A model generated the notes under the pieces. The model saw only the letters and a list, made by a program, of their open reading frames with translations, had not been told where the DNA came from and searched no databases. A program made the translations under genes and the position numbers. 64,000 bases of DNA from Anabaena cylindrica PCC 7122. GTDB taxonomy: Bacteria > Cyanobacteriota > Cyanobacteriia > Cyanobacteriales > Nostocaceae. The number at the start of each line of letters is the position of its first letter. Within the stretch, counting starts at the first letter, position 1. The stretch lies in the NCBI RefSeq assembly GCF_000317695.1, contig NC_019771.1, positions 3,848,001-3,912,000 on the forward strand. The letters run 5' to 3'. Shown piece after piece: positions 8,844 through 18,246 of the stretch.

Positions 8844-10355
8844 GTGAACACCAGGCCCTTTGCGTCTCCAGAAAATCAGGAGTTGCTTGTCAACCGTTAT
8901 CAACTTAAGCAGTTAATCGGTAAAGGTGGCATGGGTGAAGTTTTTTTAGCACACGATATTTTGCTAGGAGGTACACCAGTTGCTATAAAATTTTTATCTC
9001 AGACTGTAGTTAACCCAAAAATTCAAGCCAGCTTTAATCGTGAAGCTCTTTTGAGCGCTGCATTAAGTCAAAAAAGTATACACATCGTGCGGGCTTATGA
9101 TTACGGTGTCAGTCAAAATGGTAAGCCATTTTATGTGATGGAATATCTATCTGGCAAGATTTTGAAGGAATTAATCCCCATATCTTTGCCAATGTTTTTC
9201 ACTTTATTACGCCAAATTTGTTTAGGCTTACAGTGCGCTCATCAAGGAACTAAAATTGATGGTATCAATTATCAACTAGTTCACAGAGATATTAAGCCAG
9301 CTAATATAATTGTGATTCCTGATCCAATATTGGGGCAATTAGCCAAAATTTTAGACTTTGGGATTGCAAAATTTTTAAATTCTTCAACGGCAATTCACAC
9401 TAAAGGATTTCATGGAACCTTACCTTACTGTTCACCAGAACAATTAGATGGGGAAGAATTAGATGGTCGTTCTGATATTTATAGCTTGGGTGTGATGATG
9501 TTTGAGATGCTGACAGGACAAAAACCTTGGCAGCCAGAAACTAACTATTTTGGTGCTTGGTATAAAGCGCATCGTTTTGAAGCTCCAAAAGCGATCGCTG
9601 ATGCAAATCCCTATATTCAAGTGCCTCAGAAGTTAAATGATTTAATTATGACTTGTCTGGCCAAGAAACCGGAAAACCGTCCCCAAAATATAGCCCAAAT
9701 TTTGCAGATATTGAGTGATATAGAAAAATCTAATCAACAAAAAGCAAGCACAAGTTTAGCTCATTCATCTACTTCTCATCGTTCCTTGGTTTCTAAATCT
9801 CCCGGAAAAATCACCAATCCCTATGAGCATCTTGTTTGGCCTGAAAATAAACCCATTCAGGAAATTGTTTTTCCTCAAATGATAGATACTGCCAAAGGAT
9901 ATGTAGCAGCTTTGTGGCTAATGTTACCTGAACAGGAAATTAAAAATCACGCCCATACTAACCCATACAACCAGTTTATCTTTATCACCTCTCCCCATCC
10001 GATGCTGCTGTGGTTAACAGTACTTTATAATCGGGAACTAGGCCCTAAATGGTTGCCCTGTTACCTAGATATGCAAAATACCCAGAATCTCCAGATGGTA
10101 TCAGCATTAGCAGCAAGTAAATCTTACCCTTTGATTTTCTTCACTCTAGAACCAACTCATAAATGTTTTAGCGTTATTAGAAGTGCCATCTCTCCCATCA
10201 AAGGCCAAAAATTGACGACTTGGATTCAACAAAGTCAGCAACTACCATCTTCTTCTCAACCCCAAGTCAGCAAAAAGCTGTTAAAGCAGCAGTATAAATT
10301 AATGCAATCTCAAATATTACAAAAAATAGAATCGAAAACCAAGGTTGTCGGATAA
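8844..10355 (+). CDS. Ser/Thr protein kinase with conserved C-terminal domain (copy 2)
   Basis: 503 residues from a GTG at 8844, preceded by AAGAGG. It is a tandem paralog of the gene before it: LIGKGGMGEVFLAHD, VAIKFL, HRDIKPANII, DFGIAKF and YCSPEQLDG complete the active kinase set. A Ser/Thr-rich linker (about residues 295-325) joins the kinase to a tail beginning WPENKPIQEIVFPQM, with MLLWLTVLYNRE and LIFFTLEPTHKC aligning with the other copy. The shared tail, absent from ordinary bacterial kinases I know, suggests duplication of the whole gene. The target is unknown. Confidence 0.85.
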   Translation: MNTRPFASPENQELLVNRYQLKQLIGKGGMGEVFLAHDILLGGTPVAIKFLSQTVVNPKIQASFNREALLSAALSQKSIHIVRAYDYGVSQNGKPFYVMEYLSGKILKELIPISLPMFFTLLRQICLGLQCAHQGTKIDGINYQLVHRDIKPANIIVIPDPILGQLAKILDFGIAKFLNSSTAIHTKGFHGTLPYCSPEQLDGEELDGRSDIYSLGVMMFEMLTGQKPWQPETNYFGAWYKAHRFEAPKAIADANPYIQVPQKLNDLIMTCLAKKPENRPQNIAQILQILSDIEKSNQQKASTSLAHSSTSHRSLVSKSPGKITNPYEHLVWPENKPIQEIVFPQMIDTAKGYVAALWLMLPEQEIKNHAHTNPYNQFIFITSPHPMLLWLTVLYNRELGPKWLPCYLDMQNTQNLQMVSALAASKSYPLIFFTLEPTHKCFSVIRSAISPIKGQKLTTWIQQSQQLPSSSQPQVSKKLLKQQYKLMQSQILQKIESKTKVVG

Positions 10356-10492
10356 TTATTCAGTGTACAGCATCAAGCCTAAACTTTTTTCTAGGTCGTT
10401 TTATCTGATTCTAAACAAAAATTATACACTTTTGTTTAATAAAAGTGAATTTGACAACATCTCAAAATCCAGTTCTTTTATTAAAAGACAAA

Positions 10493-11125
10493 TTAAACAA
10501 ACTTGGCATCATTCATATAAATTATGTCTGCACTTGATTTGGGATTGTCAATTGCCAAATGAGTTTTTTGGGCAGGAAAATAAATTTTTTGGTAATCTTC
10601 AATTATCTGTTCTGGTGAAATATCTTCTTGGTTTCGCTGGATGGCTCTTTCCAAAGCAGTTTCAAATGAACAATCAATCCAAATCTTAAAATCATAGAAA
10701 TATTGCAGCGATCGCTTCAGCAAAAATATTCCTTCAAGCACAATTACATCCACATTTTCAAATTGATAATTATAGGTTTGCGGTATACCAGCAATTCCTG
10801 TTAAAACAGTTGTTAAATTAATCATCCGCTGATTTTTTAACGGCAGTATCAATTTTTGAAATAGATCATCAAAGTGAAAAGCATTATCGTAAAAATGCTG
10901 GGCTGGATTTTCAGAATTAAATCGCTCAGTCGGGAGCTTATGCCAAGCATCTAAATTAATGGAGATAGCATGAATATTTTGATAATTGAGAGCAGTTATT
11001 AATTTTTCAGTAATATAACCTTTGCCAGAACCATCAATACCACTGACAGCAACTAAAAAACCTCTATCTATTGACAATTTTGATTGCTTTTGGAGGATAG
11101 AATCAGCTAAATCTTGAATATTCAT
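10493..11125 (-). CDS. Uridine kinase-like P-loop protein
   Basis: 210 residues. Walker A is VSGIDGSGKGYITEKL at about residue 28. Further along, VIVLEGIFLL and IDCSFETALERAIQRN resemble the lid and Walker B regions of the uridine kinase/phosphoribulokinase family. The length fits the short UdK-like proteins. The exact phosphoryl acceptor is unclear because substrate-specific residues cannot be judged by eye. The start overlaps the stop of the DUF1349 gene by 4 bp (ATGA), so the two are translationally coupled. It ends tail-to-tail with the second kinase. Confidence 0.7.
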   Translation of the reverse strand: MNIQDLADSILQKQSKLSIDRGFLVAVSGIDGSGKGYITEKLITALNYQNIHAISINLDAWHKLPTERFNSENPAQHFYDNAFHFDDLFQKLILPLKNQRMINLTTVLTGIAGIPQTYNYQFENVDVIVLEGIFLLKRSLQYFYDFKIWIDCSFETALERAIQRNQEDISPEQIIEDYQKIYFPAQKTHLAIDNPKSSADIIYMNDAKFV

Positions 11126-11673
11126 GATGATTTTCCACCTTTTTTTGTTAATTGATAATCCTCAAAAATTACCTCATATCCATTTCCTTGTGGTGATGCA
11201 CACATTATTCCCACTTGAATATCTTGCTCGACTGGAAAATAAGCCATTCTCAAGGGAACATAGCGGTTATCTTCATCTAAATAAGCGATATGAATAGCCT
11301 CTTGACATCGCTCAACCCGTAGCTGAAAAGTATCAGGAGGATTTAACAAAGGTGTGAATGACCAATCTGAATAGTTATGAGTGACCACAGCACTCAGGTT
11401 TTGTACTCCATCTACATACTCAATTCCAGTTTTAATCCAATGTTTTTCGTCAGCACGAATCATAATTCCTGCCTGATCATATAAGTCCTTATATTTGCCT
11501 TTTATCTTGATATCAACAACAAAATCTGTACTCACTCTGTCAAAGTAGAAATGTCCACTATCACGAATAAAACCATAGTGAGTTATACGCCAAAAATCAG
11601 TTTTTGGTGCAGTTGTAATGATGATTTGCTGCTCAGAATGCGACCAGGTAGGAGGTTCATTAAGCCATTCCAT
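11122..11673 (-). CDS. DUF1349 family protein
   Basis: 183 residues, with the hallmarks of DUF1349 (a concanavalin-like beta sandwich sometimes called regulation of enolase 1): TDFWRITHYGFIRDSGHFYF, then YDQAGIMIRADEKHWIKTGIEY, then VGIMCASPQGNGYEVIFEDY at the C-terminus. No signal peptide. A carbohydrate-binding fold is implied, but no activity is known. The ATGA overlap with the downstream uridine-kinase-like gene indicates co-expression; whether they act on a common substrate is inference. Confidence 0.8.
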   Translation of the reverse strand: MEWLNEPPTWSHSEQQIIITTAPKTDFWRITHYGFIRDSGHFYFDRVSTDFVVDIKIKGKYKDLYDQAGIMIRADEKHWIKTGIEYVDGVQNLSAVVTHNYSDWSFTPLLNPPDTFQLRVERCQEAIHIAYLDEDNRYVPLRMAYFPVEQDIQVGIMCASPQGNGYEVIFEDYQLTKKGGKSS

Positions 11674-11772
11674 AGTTTTTGCTATTGTTAAATGTAAGGG
11701 AATAAGTTGTGTAATTTTACCGTGAGTAGATGAGTTTTAAACTATAACAATTTTTCAAACTTATCCAAGGCA

Positions 11773-12246
11773 CTAATTGACATTTTTATGAGAATAGTTT
11801 GTATCCAATTGATTAATTACAATCGCTACTATTAATGTGGTAATTCCGAATATTTTAGGTGTGGTAATCGGATATTTCATAGCACCGAACCATCCCAACT
11901 GGTCAATTACTATTGACATAAGCATTTGGCTAAATACTACAACTAAAGTAGTGGTGGTTAAACCCAATTTAGGAACTATTAAGGTACTTAAGGTGACGAA
12001 GATTGCACCTAGCAAACCGCCTAAAAATGCCCACCAAGGAGTAATATAAATTAACTCAAGCTTGTAAGGTTTGAAAATACCAAGTCCTAGCAGCAATGTG
12101 AGGATACTAAACCCAACTACGAAATTAATTGTTGCTGCGGCTATTGGGGAGTGGAGTATTGTCTTTAATCGAGCATTGACAGCTGTACCAATTGTTGAAA
12201 AACCACCAGCCGAACCAGCACTAAGCAATGCTAATAAAATATCCAT
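11773..12246 (-). CDS. YdcZ/DUF606-type small DMT transporter, subunit B
   Basis: 157 residues with about five hydrophobic helices (LLALLSAGSAGGFSTIGTAV, AATINFVVGFSILTLLLGLG, WWAFLGGLLGAIFVTLSTLI and two more). It matches the half-size drug/metabolite transporter family DUF606 (YdcZ), whose members usually occur as adjacent gene pairs and probably pair in the membrane. The partner lies 21 bp upstream. Substrate unknown. The pair is divergent from a MarR regulator, suggesting efflux of a small aromatic or toxic compound, which is inference from context only. Confidence 0.8.
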   Translation of the reverse strand: MDILLALLSAGSAGGFSTIGTAVNARLKTILHSPIAAATINFVVGFSILTLLLGLGIFKPYKLELIYITPWWAFLGGLLGAIFVTLSTLIVPKLGLTTTTLVVVFSQMLMSIVIDQLGWFGAMKYPITTPKIFGITTLIVAIVINQLDTNYSHKNVN

Positions 12247-12267
12247 AATGATGATACTAAAAAAGTA

Positions 12268-12768
12268 TTAAGTTGGTAGAGAAAGCAAAAAAATTGCCAC
12301 AATTAACAGTCCCATAACAAGGCGACGATTAGCTGTGAGGCGACGGCGATTAACTCCTAACCAGCCAAAATGGTCAGTCACCAAACCAGTAATTGCTTGT
12401 CCACAAATAATTAGCCCCTGAGTCAAGGTAGTCCCCAAAATAGAGGTGAAGTAAGCACTGGCGGTAATATACCAAACTCCGAATAAACCACCCATCAGAC
12501 TCCATCGGGGAGCTTTGGCTAAAGCAGACCAATCTGGATGACCAAACCAACCCGTGCATAACAAACTAATCAACGCAATTGAGCCGATAAAGTAAGAAAT
12601 ATCTGCGGCTAGGGGTACAGAATTGAGCGATCGCGCTAATTGAGCATTGAGATTGCTTTGAATCGGCAATACAGCACCATTAACCAATGCCAGCAGCACA
12701 TATAAATAGCTTTGACCATGAGGGACAGTTCCCTGGAAGCTTAAACGTATGGGTGTCATGGGTGTCAT
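12268..12768 (-). CDS. YdcZ/DUF606-type small DMT transporter, subunit A
   Basis: 166 residues; a second half-size DMT family protein with about five membrane helices (YLYVLLALVNGAVLPIQSNL, AADISYFIGSIALISLLC, WSLMGGLFGVWYITASAYF, and others). The repeated MTPMTP at the N-terminus leaves the start ambiguous (ATG at 12768 or 12759). It is the first gene after the divergent MarR promoter region and runs into its partner with a 21-bp gap, so the two probably form one operon controlled by the neighbouring regulator. Confidence 0.8.
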   Translation of the reverse strand: MTPMTPIRLSFQGTVPHGQSYLYVLLALVNGAVLPIQSNLNAQLARSLNSVPLAADISYFIGSIALISLLCTGWFGHPDWSALAKAPRWSLMGGLFGVWYITASAYFTSILGTTLTQGLIICGQAITGLVTDHFGWLGVNRRRLTANRRLVMGLLIVAIFLLSLPT

Positions 12769-12809
12769 AGCTGTTGTTTTGTGAGGAGGATAGAGAGTTC
12801 TTGAACATC

Positions 12810-12827
12810 TATCTTGATATCAAGATA
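12810..12827. promoter_or_regulatory. 18-bp perfect palindrome, probable MarR operator
   Basis: TATCTTGATATCAAGATA is a perfect inverted repeat in the 111-bp gap between the divergent transporter and MarR genes. A related half-site (GTCAAGATA) recurs at 12861-12869, just before the regulator's start, and a similar TGTCAAGAG occurs at 12845-12853. MarR-family dimers typically bind 16-20 bp AT-rich palindromes in exactly this position, which supports autoregulation and control of the transporter pair. Binding is inferred, not shown. Confidence 0.7.
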
Positions 12828-12879
12828 CTTAAGATAAAGATAAATGTCAAGAGTCTCGATGTCAAGATAAAATGGCAAT

Positions 12880-13386
12880 ATGAACAAAGATCGAATTGAC
12901 ATCATTCTTGAGGAATGGCAACAGGAAGTGCCACAGTTGGATACCTCCGCACTAGGGATATCTGGGCGGATACTACGAATTGCCCGTCTTCTGGAAAAGC
13001 ACCGAGAAAGTATACTGGTTGAGTATGGCTTGAACGTTTGGTCATTTGATGTGTTAGCCACACTAAGACGACAGGGACAACCTTTTTGCTTGAAACCGAC
13101 TGAACTTTATAATTTGCTCATGCTGTCTTCAGGCGCAATGACAAACCGGATTGACCGCCTAGAACAAGATGGCATAGTAACGCGTGTGCGTGATGCAGAG
13201 GATCGGCGCAGTGTAATGGTGCAACTGACTCCTAAAGGAATACAGCTTGCAGATACTGTAATGCCTATTCTGTTTGAGAAAGAAAAACAACTGTTATCTC
13301 AATTCACGGCTGATGAATTACAACTATTCATCCCCATGCTGCGTAAGCTACTTTTGTTACTCGAACAGGATGCGAAATCAGTTTGA
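12880..13386 (+). CDS. MarR-family transcriptional regulator
   Basis: 168 residues. The winged helix occupies about 45-130: FDVLATLRRQG, LLMLSSGAMTNRIDRLEQDG (recognition helix region), then the wing RVRDAEDRRSVMVQLTPKG, which is the classic MarR D-x-R-D-x-R-S motif. N- and C-terminal helices would form the dimer interface. It is divergent from the two YdcZ-type transporter genes with a palindrome between them, so it most likely represses them in the absence of a small ligand. Confidence 0.9.
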   Translation: MNKDRIDIILEEWQQEVPQLDTSALGISGRILRIARLLEKHRESILVEYGLNVWSFDVLATLRRQGQPFCLKPTELYNLLMLSSGAMTNRIDRLEQDGIVTRVRDAEDRRSVMVQLTPKGIQLADTVMPILFEKEKQLLSQFTADELQLFIPMLRKLLLLLEQDAKSV

Positions 13387-13620
13387 CATCCTCTCTCGCT
13401 AAGTGCAGAAGCATTACACCAGTGTGAGCATTAGTTATCTAGGCGATCATCGCACCAGAGAAAAATAGCATACCCTGACAAAGTGCCTCTAGTGACGCTT
13501 GCTTGTCAAACTCCGCAGTTTAAGGGGTTGTTGTGGCTATCTATCCTGATTAAGTGGATAATCATGCAGGAGTATACCAAACACTCTGATGACAAATAAT
13601 TAGTCACTGTACACAAGGTA

Positions 13621-13694
13621 TGGACGGTATTGGATTCGAACCAACGACCCCATCGATGTCAACGATGTACTCTAACCAACTGAGCTAACCGTCC
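13621..13694 (-). tRNA. tRNA-Val (anticodon GAC)
   Basis: On the minus strand the sequence begins GGACGGTTAGCTCAG and ends TACCGTCCA, giving a 7-bp acceptor stem (GGACGGT/ACCGTCC) with discriminator A. The anticodon arm is CATCG-TTGACAT-CGATG, placing GAC in the anticodon positions. The T arm contains GGTTCGAATCC. CCA is not encoded. All arms pair well, so the call is secure. Confidence 0.95.
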
Positions 13695-13832
13695 TTAACT
13701 AAGCCTTATCAAAGGTAGCATACTTTTTTCTAAAATACAAGAGCAAACCCTAAATAAACAAAAACTCCGTATCCTCAGACCGATTCCACGAAGTTGCCAA
13801 AAATTAAACAAAATTAAATTTGTGAATGGACA

Positions 13833-15851
13833 TCAACTCACTGCAATAGTCACACCTGCACTCTCATTTCCCAACCTATCTACTGCACACACTGCATAGG
13901 TTCCAGGTTGCACAGTCGCAAAATTAGTACCAGTAGATAAAATTCTTTGAATTATCCAACTATCGCCACTTTGACGGTACAGCGTCCAAGAACGTACAGG
14001 TTGATTATCACCTGCGTCCCAATTAAGTCTACCGTTTTGGAATTTTAGCTCTTTGGGAGGAGATGGCGCTATTGTGCTTTGCCATGACATAGTAGGAACT
14101 ATTGCAGGTCTGGGATAATAGGCATTTTTAAACTGGTCAGCAATGCCTTGGCGATTTTCCTTTATGGAACTCATACTGAAGAAGATATTGCCTAAGGAAA
14201 GTTTACCTGCTAAGTTGCGAGTAATGATAATCTGCTTTCCTATCTCTTCATTTTTCCAGGCTTTACCGTCCAATTGTCCAATATTGTTACCTGCGTAAAT
14301 GTGTCGCTGTTTGGTATTGGCTTCTGTCCACCATTTGAGTAAGACTTCATAACTCTGTTGTGTTTGGTCGGTGCGCCAATAAAGTTGAGGGGCTAAATAA
14401 TCTATCCAACCTTGCTGTAACCATTTTTTAGAATCGGCATACAGGACATTATAGGCATCTAAGCCCACAATACCTGCTGGCTGTCCAGGGCGATAAATAC
14501 CAAAGGGACTAATCCCAAATTTAACGTGAGATTTGGTTTTTTTAATTCCCTGGGATAGACGTAATACCATTTGATTGACGTTTTCCCGCCGCCAGTCTTC
14601 TAGGTTAAGTGTCCCACCGCTTGATTTATAGGCTGCGTAGGTTTTGTTATCGGGGAAAGTTTGACCGGATATGGGATAGGGGTAAAAATAGTCATCTAGA
14701 TGAATGCCATCTAAATCGTAGCGGCTGACAACATCAATAATGACATTGTAGGCTCTATCTTGAACGATTTTCGCGCCTGGGTCCATCCATAATTGATTTC
14801 CCCATTGATAAACAACTTCGGGATTAGTGATGGCTATGTGGGGACGGACATTAGACCCGCTTTTGGTGGTAGTTTTGGCGCGGTAGGGGTTGAACCAAGC
14901 ATGAAGTTCGATATTGCGTTTATGACATTCTGCGATCGCATATTCTAAAGGATCATAAAATGGTTCTGGTGCTTTTCCCTGAGTTCCTGTAATCCATGCA
15001 CTCCAAGGTTCTAACGCAGAAGCATATAAAGCATCTCCCTCTGGTCGCACCTGCAAAACTAATGCATTAAAATTCAGAGATTGTAATTGTTGGATAATTG
15101 CCGAAAGTTCGGCTTTCTGCTGGTCTACAGAAAGTCCCGCTTTGGAAGGCCAATCACTATTCCATACAGTTGTTACCCAAGCCCCCCGAAACTCGCGGCT
15201 ATGACTTACCTTAACTGTATTAGTGGGTGTAGAGACAATATTTGGTGGAACTACAATGTAGTCAGAGGCAATTTTTTCTGCTTTTCCCTGATCTACCAAA
15301 GCTTGATAGACCATCACAGCCACATCTGCACGAGTAGCAGCTATTTTGGGATTAAGTAATTTGATATTTGGATAACTAGCCACCCAACCGACACGAGTAG
15401 CGATCGCAATCTGATTTATAGCATAGTTAGGAATAGCGATCGCATCTTGATAAATTTGTGGTAACGCATTTACCAGATCAGCTTCTACCTTAGCAGCAAT
15501 TTCCAAACCATTAACCATCGCCACTAAGACATCACCCCTAGAAATCCTTTCACTGATACCAAAACGCTGATCAGGATAACCCACCAAAAAACCTGTTTCG
15601 TAGACCTTTTTAATAGCATTAATAGCCCAGTGGTTATTGGGAACATCCACAAAAGGCACATAATCGCGTTTAACCGATTGAGTAAAAACCGCGCCAATAA
15701 TTGCAGCAAACTCAGCACGAGTCACAGAATTATCAGGGCGAAAAGTCCCGTCAGGATAACCATTTAAAATCCGACGTTGCGCCAAAGCCTCAATAAACGG
15801 ACGCGCCCAATGATTTTGGATATCTGGAAATGTTGTTTTAGTAGATACCAT
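13833..15851 (-). CDS. SLH-domain family 10-like glycosyl hydrolase (GHL10/DUF187)
   Basis: 672 residues. Three S-layer homology repeats fill the first ~190 residues (FPDIQNHWARPFIEALAQR with GYPDGTFRPDNSVTRAEFA, then FVDVPNNHWAINAIKKVYE with GYPDQRFG, then a divergent third). From about 215 comes the GHL10 domain: EFRGAWVTTVWNSDWPSK, FNALVLQVRPEGDALYAS, ELHAWFNPYRA, and the GIHLDDYFYPYP motif with acidic residues fit for catalysis. A ~70-residue beta-rich tail (ELKFQNGRLNWDAGDNQPV) looks fibronectin III-like. No signal peptide is visible at MVSTKTTFPD, odd for a cell-envelope protein; the start may be misplaced or export may use another route. Confidence 0.85.
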   Translation of the reverse strand: MVSTKTTFPDIQNHWARPFIEALAQRRILNGYPDGTFRPDNSVTRAEFAAIIGAVFTQSVKRDYVPFVDVPNNHWAINAIKKVYETGFLVGYPDQRFGISERISRGDVLVAMVNGLEIAAKVEADLVNALPQIYQDAIAIPNYAINQIAIATRVGWVASYPNIKLLNPKIAATRADVAVMVYQALVDQGKAEKIASDYIVVPPNIVSTPTNTVKVSHSREFRGAWVTTVWNSDWPSKAGLSVDQQKAELSAIIQQLQSLNFNALVLQVRPEGDALYASALEPWSAWITGTQGKAPEPFYDPLEYAIAECHKRNIELHAWFNPYRAKTTTKSGSNVRPHIAITNPEVVYQWGNQLWMDPGAKIVQDRAYNVIIDVVSRYDLDGIHLDDYFYPYPISGQTFPDNKTYAAYKSSGGTLNLEDWRRENVNQMVLRLSQGIKKTKSHVKFGISPFGIYRPGQPAGIVGLDAYNVLYADSKKWLQQGWIDYLAPQLYWRTDQTQQSYEVLLKWWTEANTKQRHIYAGNNIGQLDGKAWKNEEIGKQIIITRNLAGKLSLGNIFFSMSSIKENRQGIADQFKNAYYPRPAIVPTMSWQSTIAPSPPKELKFQNGRLNWDAGDNQPVRSWTLYRQSGDSWIIQRILSTGTNFATVQPGTYAVCAVDRLGNESAGVTIAVS

Positions 15852-15990
15852 TTTTCCCTACAGCTAGATTAACATCCATTGTTAATTTAGCAACATCAAA
15901 GCGAATCATGCACTAATGCTGACTCCAACAAAGAAACTCATAAAAATCTCTCTGCGTACCTCCGCGCTAACCTCTGCGTAACTCTGCGTT

Positions 15991-17388
15991 TTACAAACCC
16001 ATCACCTGACGATAATGAACCTCCATTTCCCCTACACTCTTCGACCGATGTGTTTTTCCCCATTCACTGCGGTTAAATAATTCTTGCCGCAACTCATCAA
16101 CATTAATAGTCGTAACTTTCCCATCAGCAATAATTTGTTTACCACGCACCCAAGCACTATCAACAGCATTAGTAGGACGACCTAGAACTAATAAACCAAT
16201 GGGATCAGTACGAGGAAGCAATGATAAATTAGTTAAATCATAAAGAACCAAATCGGCTTGTTTGCCGACCGTCAGAGAACCCAGTTGATCATCCATATTT
16301 AATCCTTTCGCACCACCTAAAGAAGCCATTTCTACAGCTTCACGGGGAGTAATCCAATATTGATAATCTAATTCAGTCACATTGTGCAAAATAGAACCAA
16401 TTTTAATCGCTTCTAACAAATCCTGAGAATCATTACTAGAAGCACCATCACAACCAAAAGTTACATTTACCCCCGCTTGGCGATATTTGAGAATAGGGGC
16501 GATACCACTACCTAAACGCAGATTACTTAAAGGATTGTGAACAACTGTAGCTTGAGTTTCGGCCAGAATGTTAATATCAGAGTCGGTTAACCAAACGCAA
16601 TGAGCTAGAGATGTGCGATCGCTCAAATAACCAATACGCTGCAAATGTTCAACCGCAGTACAACCATATTTTTCCTGGGCTAGTTTTTCCTGGGCTTTAG
16701 TTTCCAGTAAATGCGAGTGACGACAAAGATTATAACGATTACTTAACTCAACACATCCCGTAAATAAAGCATCACTACATAACTGTATCCCTGTTGGTGC
16801 AACTAAAATATTGATCCCCTCATCTGGACGATGAAACAGCCTCACCGCTTCTTCAATAATTACCAAAGTTTCCGCAGTAGAACGAAAATAAGGTTCATGA
16901 ATTTGGCTTGATTCCCCTGAAGGTATCCCTGCACTGAGAGATTCATCTTGAATCAAAGGGGCAACAAAAGCCCGAATTCCGATTTCTCGATAAGCACGAA
17001 CGGCTGTAGCAATAGTTTCTAACTCTTTACCGGGAATTAACACCAAATGATCTACAACACTCGTTCCCCCAGAAAGTAAAGTTTCTACAGCCGTTCCCAA
17101 AGCGCTGATATAAACCTGTTCCGTATCCAAAGGGGCAAACTCATATAAATGTGCTAACCATAACTCTAACGGTAAAGGTGGAATTACTCCCCGTTGCCAC
17201 TTTTCCGAAGAATGGGTATGGGCATTAAAAAAACCAGACAGTAACAGTTTATTTTCACCGTTAATTCTTGTACCAATTAAATCTAAATTGGAGTCAATAG
17301 CGGTGATAATACCATTGACAACTTGCACATCTATAGTTCTGTAACCATCGGTAACTGCAATTACAGCATTTTTAATAGTAAAGTTCAT
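15991..17388 (-). CDS. Amidohydrolase (TRZ/ATZ/cytosine deaminase-like)
   Basis: 465 residues. Metal ligands of the amidohydrolase barrel are visible: FNAHTHSSEKW early, CRHSHLLETKAQE in the middle, SLAHCVWLTDSDI, and the aspartate of TFGCDGASSNDSQD. This is the ATZ/TRZ deaminase pattern (hydrolytic deamination or dechlorination of N-heterocycles, guanine, or S-adenosyl derivatives). The C-terminal LTVGKQADLVLYDL returns to the small beta-sandwich domain. It lies head-to-head with an isochorismatase-like hydrolase and near a cupin gene, a neighbourhood suggesting degradation of a small nitrogenous compound; the substrate is not deducible. Confidence 0.85.
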   Translation of the reverse strand: MNFTIKNAVIAVTDGYRTIDVQVVNGIITAIDSNLDLIGTRINGENKLLLSGFFNAHTHSSEKWQRGVIPPLPLELWLAHLYEFAPLDTEQVYISALGTAVETLLSGGTSVVDHLVLIPGKELETIATAVRAYREIGIRAFVAPLIQDESLSAGIPSGESSQIHEPYFRSTAETLVIIEEAVRLFHRPDEGINILVAPTGIQLCSDALFTGCVELSNRYNLCRHSHLLETKAQEKLAQEKYGCTAVEHLQRIGYLSDRTSLAHCVWLTDSDINILAETQATVVHNPLSNLRLGSGIAPILKYRQAGVNVTFGCDGASSNDSQDLLEAIKIGSILHNVTELDYQYWITPREAVEMASLGGAKGLNMDDQLGSLTVGKQADLVLYDLTNLSLLPRTDPIGLLVLGRPTNAVDSAWVRGKQIIADGKVTTINVDELRQELFNRSEWGKTHRSKSVGEMEVHYRQVMGL

Positions 17389-17472
17389 GGATTTTAACCT
17401 TGATAAAGTAATTTAACTCTCAACTGAATTTCAAGTCACAAAGAAAAAAAATTATCTTGGGTGTTGACATTT

Positions 17473-18246
17473 ATGAATCTACCAATTCGGACATTAGGCA
17501 TTGCACCAAATGCTTGGGGAGTAAATCAGACTTTTGCAGACATTACCCATCCTCAAAAGACCCCACAACCAGTTATTTTATCAACAGAAACCAAAACTCT
17601 GCGTCTTGACTTGGCAAAAGCTGCCATAATTGTCGTTGATATGCAAAATGACTTCTGTCATTCTGATGGTTGGTTAGCTCATATTGGTGTAGATATCACC
17701 CCAGCACGTCAACCCATTGAACCATTACAAAAATTATTACCAGCACTACGGACTGCTAACGTGCCTATAATTTGGCTAAATTGGGGAAATCGCCCTGATT
17801 TACTCAATATAAGTCCTGCTTTACTACACGTCTATAATCCCACCGGTGACGGAGTAGGATTGGGTGATCCTCTTCCCAAAAACGGTGCTAAGGTACTTGT
17901 AAAAGGTAGTTGGGCAGCAGCAGTAGTAGACGAACTCGAACAGCAACCAGATGATATTTGCGTTGATAAATATCGAATGAGTGGTTTTTGGGATACACCC
18001 TTAGATAGTATTCTGCGGAACTTAGGAATAACGACAATATTTTTTACTGGTATCAACGCTGACCAATGTGTATTCACAACTCTATGTGATGCCAACTTTT
18101 TAGGATATGACTGCATTTTAGTTCAAGATTGCACTGCTACCACCTCACCTGAATATTGCTGGCTGGCTACGTTATACAACATTAAACAATGCTTTGGTTT
18201 TGTCACAGATTCCTCAGCAATTGCCACAGCGATAGATCATTTGTAA
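17473..18246 (+). CDS. Isochorismatase-family cysteine hydrolase
   Basis: 257 residues from ATG 17473; an in-frame GTG four codons upstream (17461) is an alternative. The catalytic triad is visible: Asp in IIVVDMQNDFCHSDG, Lys in KVLVKGSWAAAVVDEL, and the nucleophilic Cys in FTGINADQCVFTTLCDA. The family includes nicotinamidase, biuret hydrolase and N-carbamoyl hydrolases. The divergent neighbour is an ATZ-like amidohydrolase, and AtzA-F type pathways use both families, so a ring- or amide-cleaving pathway is plausible. That link is inference. Translation ends inside the start of a long heptamer array. Confidence 0.85.
   Translation: MNLPIRTLGIAPNAWGVNQTFADITHPQKTPQPVILSTETKTLRLDLAKAAIIVVDMQNDFCHSDGWLAHIGVDITPARQPIEPLQKLLPALRTANVPIIWLNWGNRPDLLNISPALLHVYNPTGDGVGLGDPLPKNGAKVLVKGSWAAAVVDELEQQPDDICVDKYRMSGFWDTPLDSILRNLGITTIFFTGINADQCVFTTLCDANFLGYDCILVQDCTATTSPEYCWLATLYNIKQCFGFVTDSSAIATAIDHL

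Noticed and set aside
10345..10689. Plus-strand frame after the second kinase
   Set aside because: It overlaps the uridine-kinase-like gene on the minus strand, which has clear motifs; the plus frame has none.
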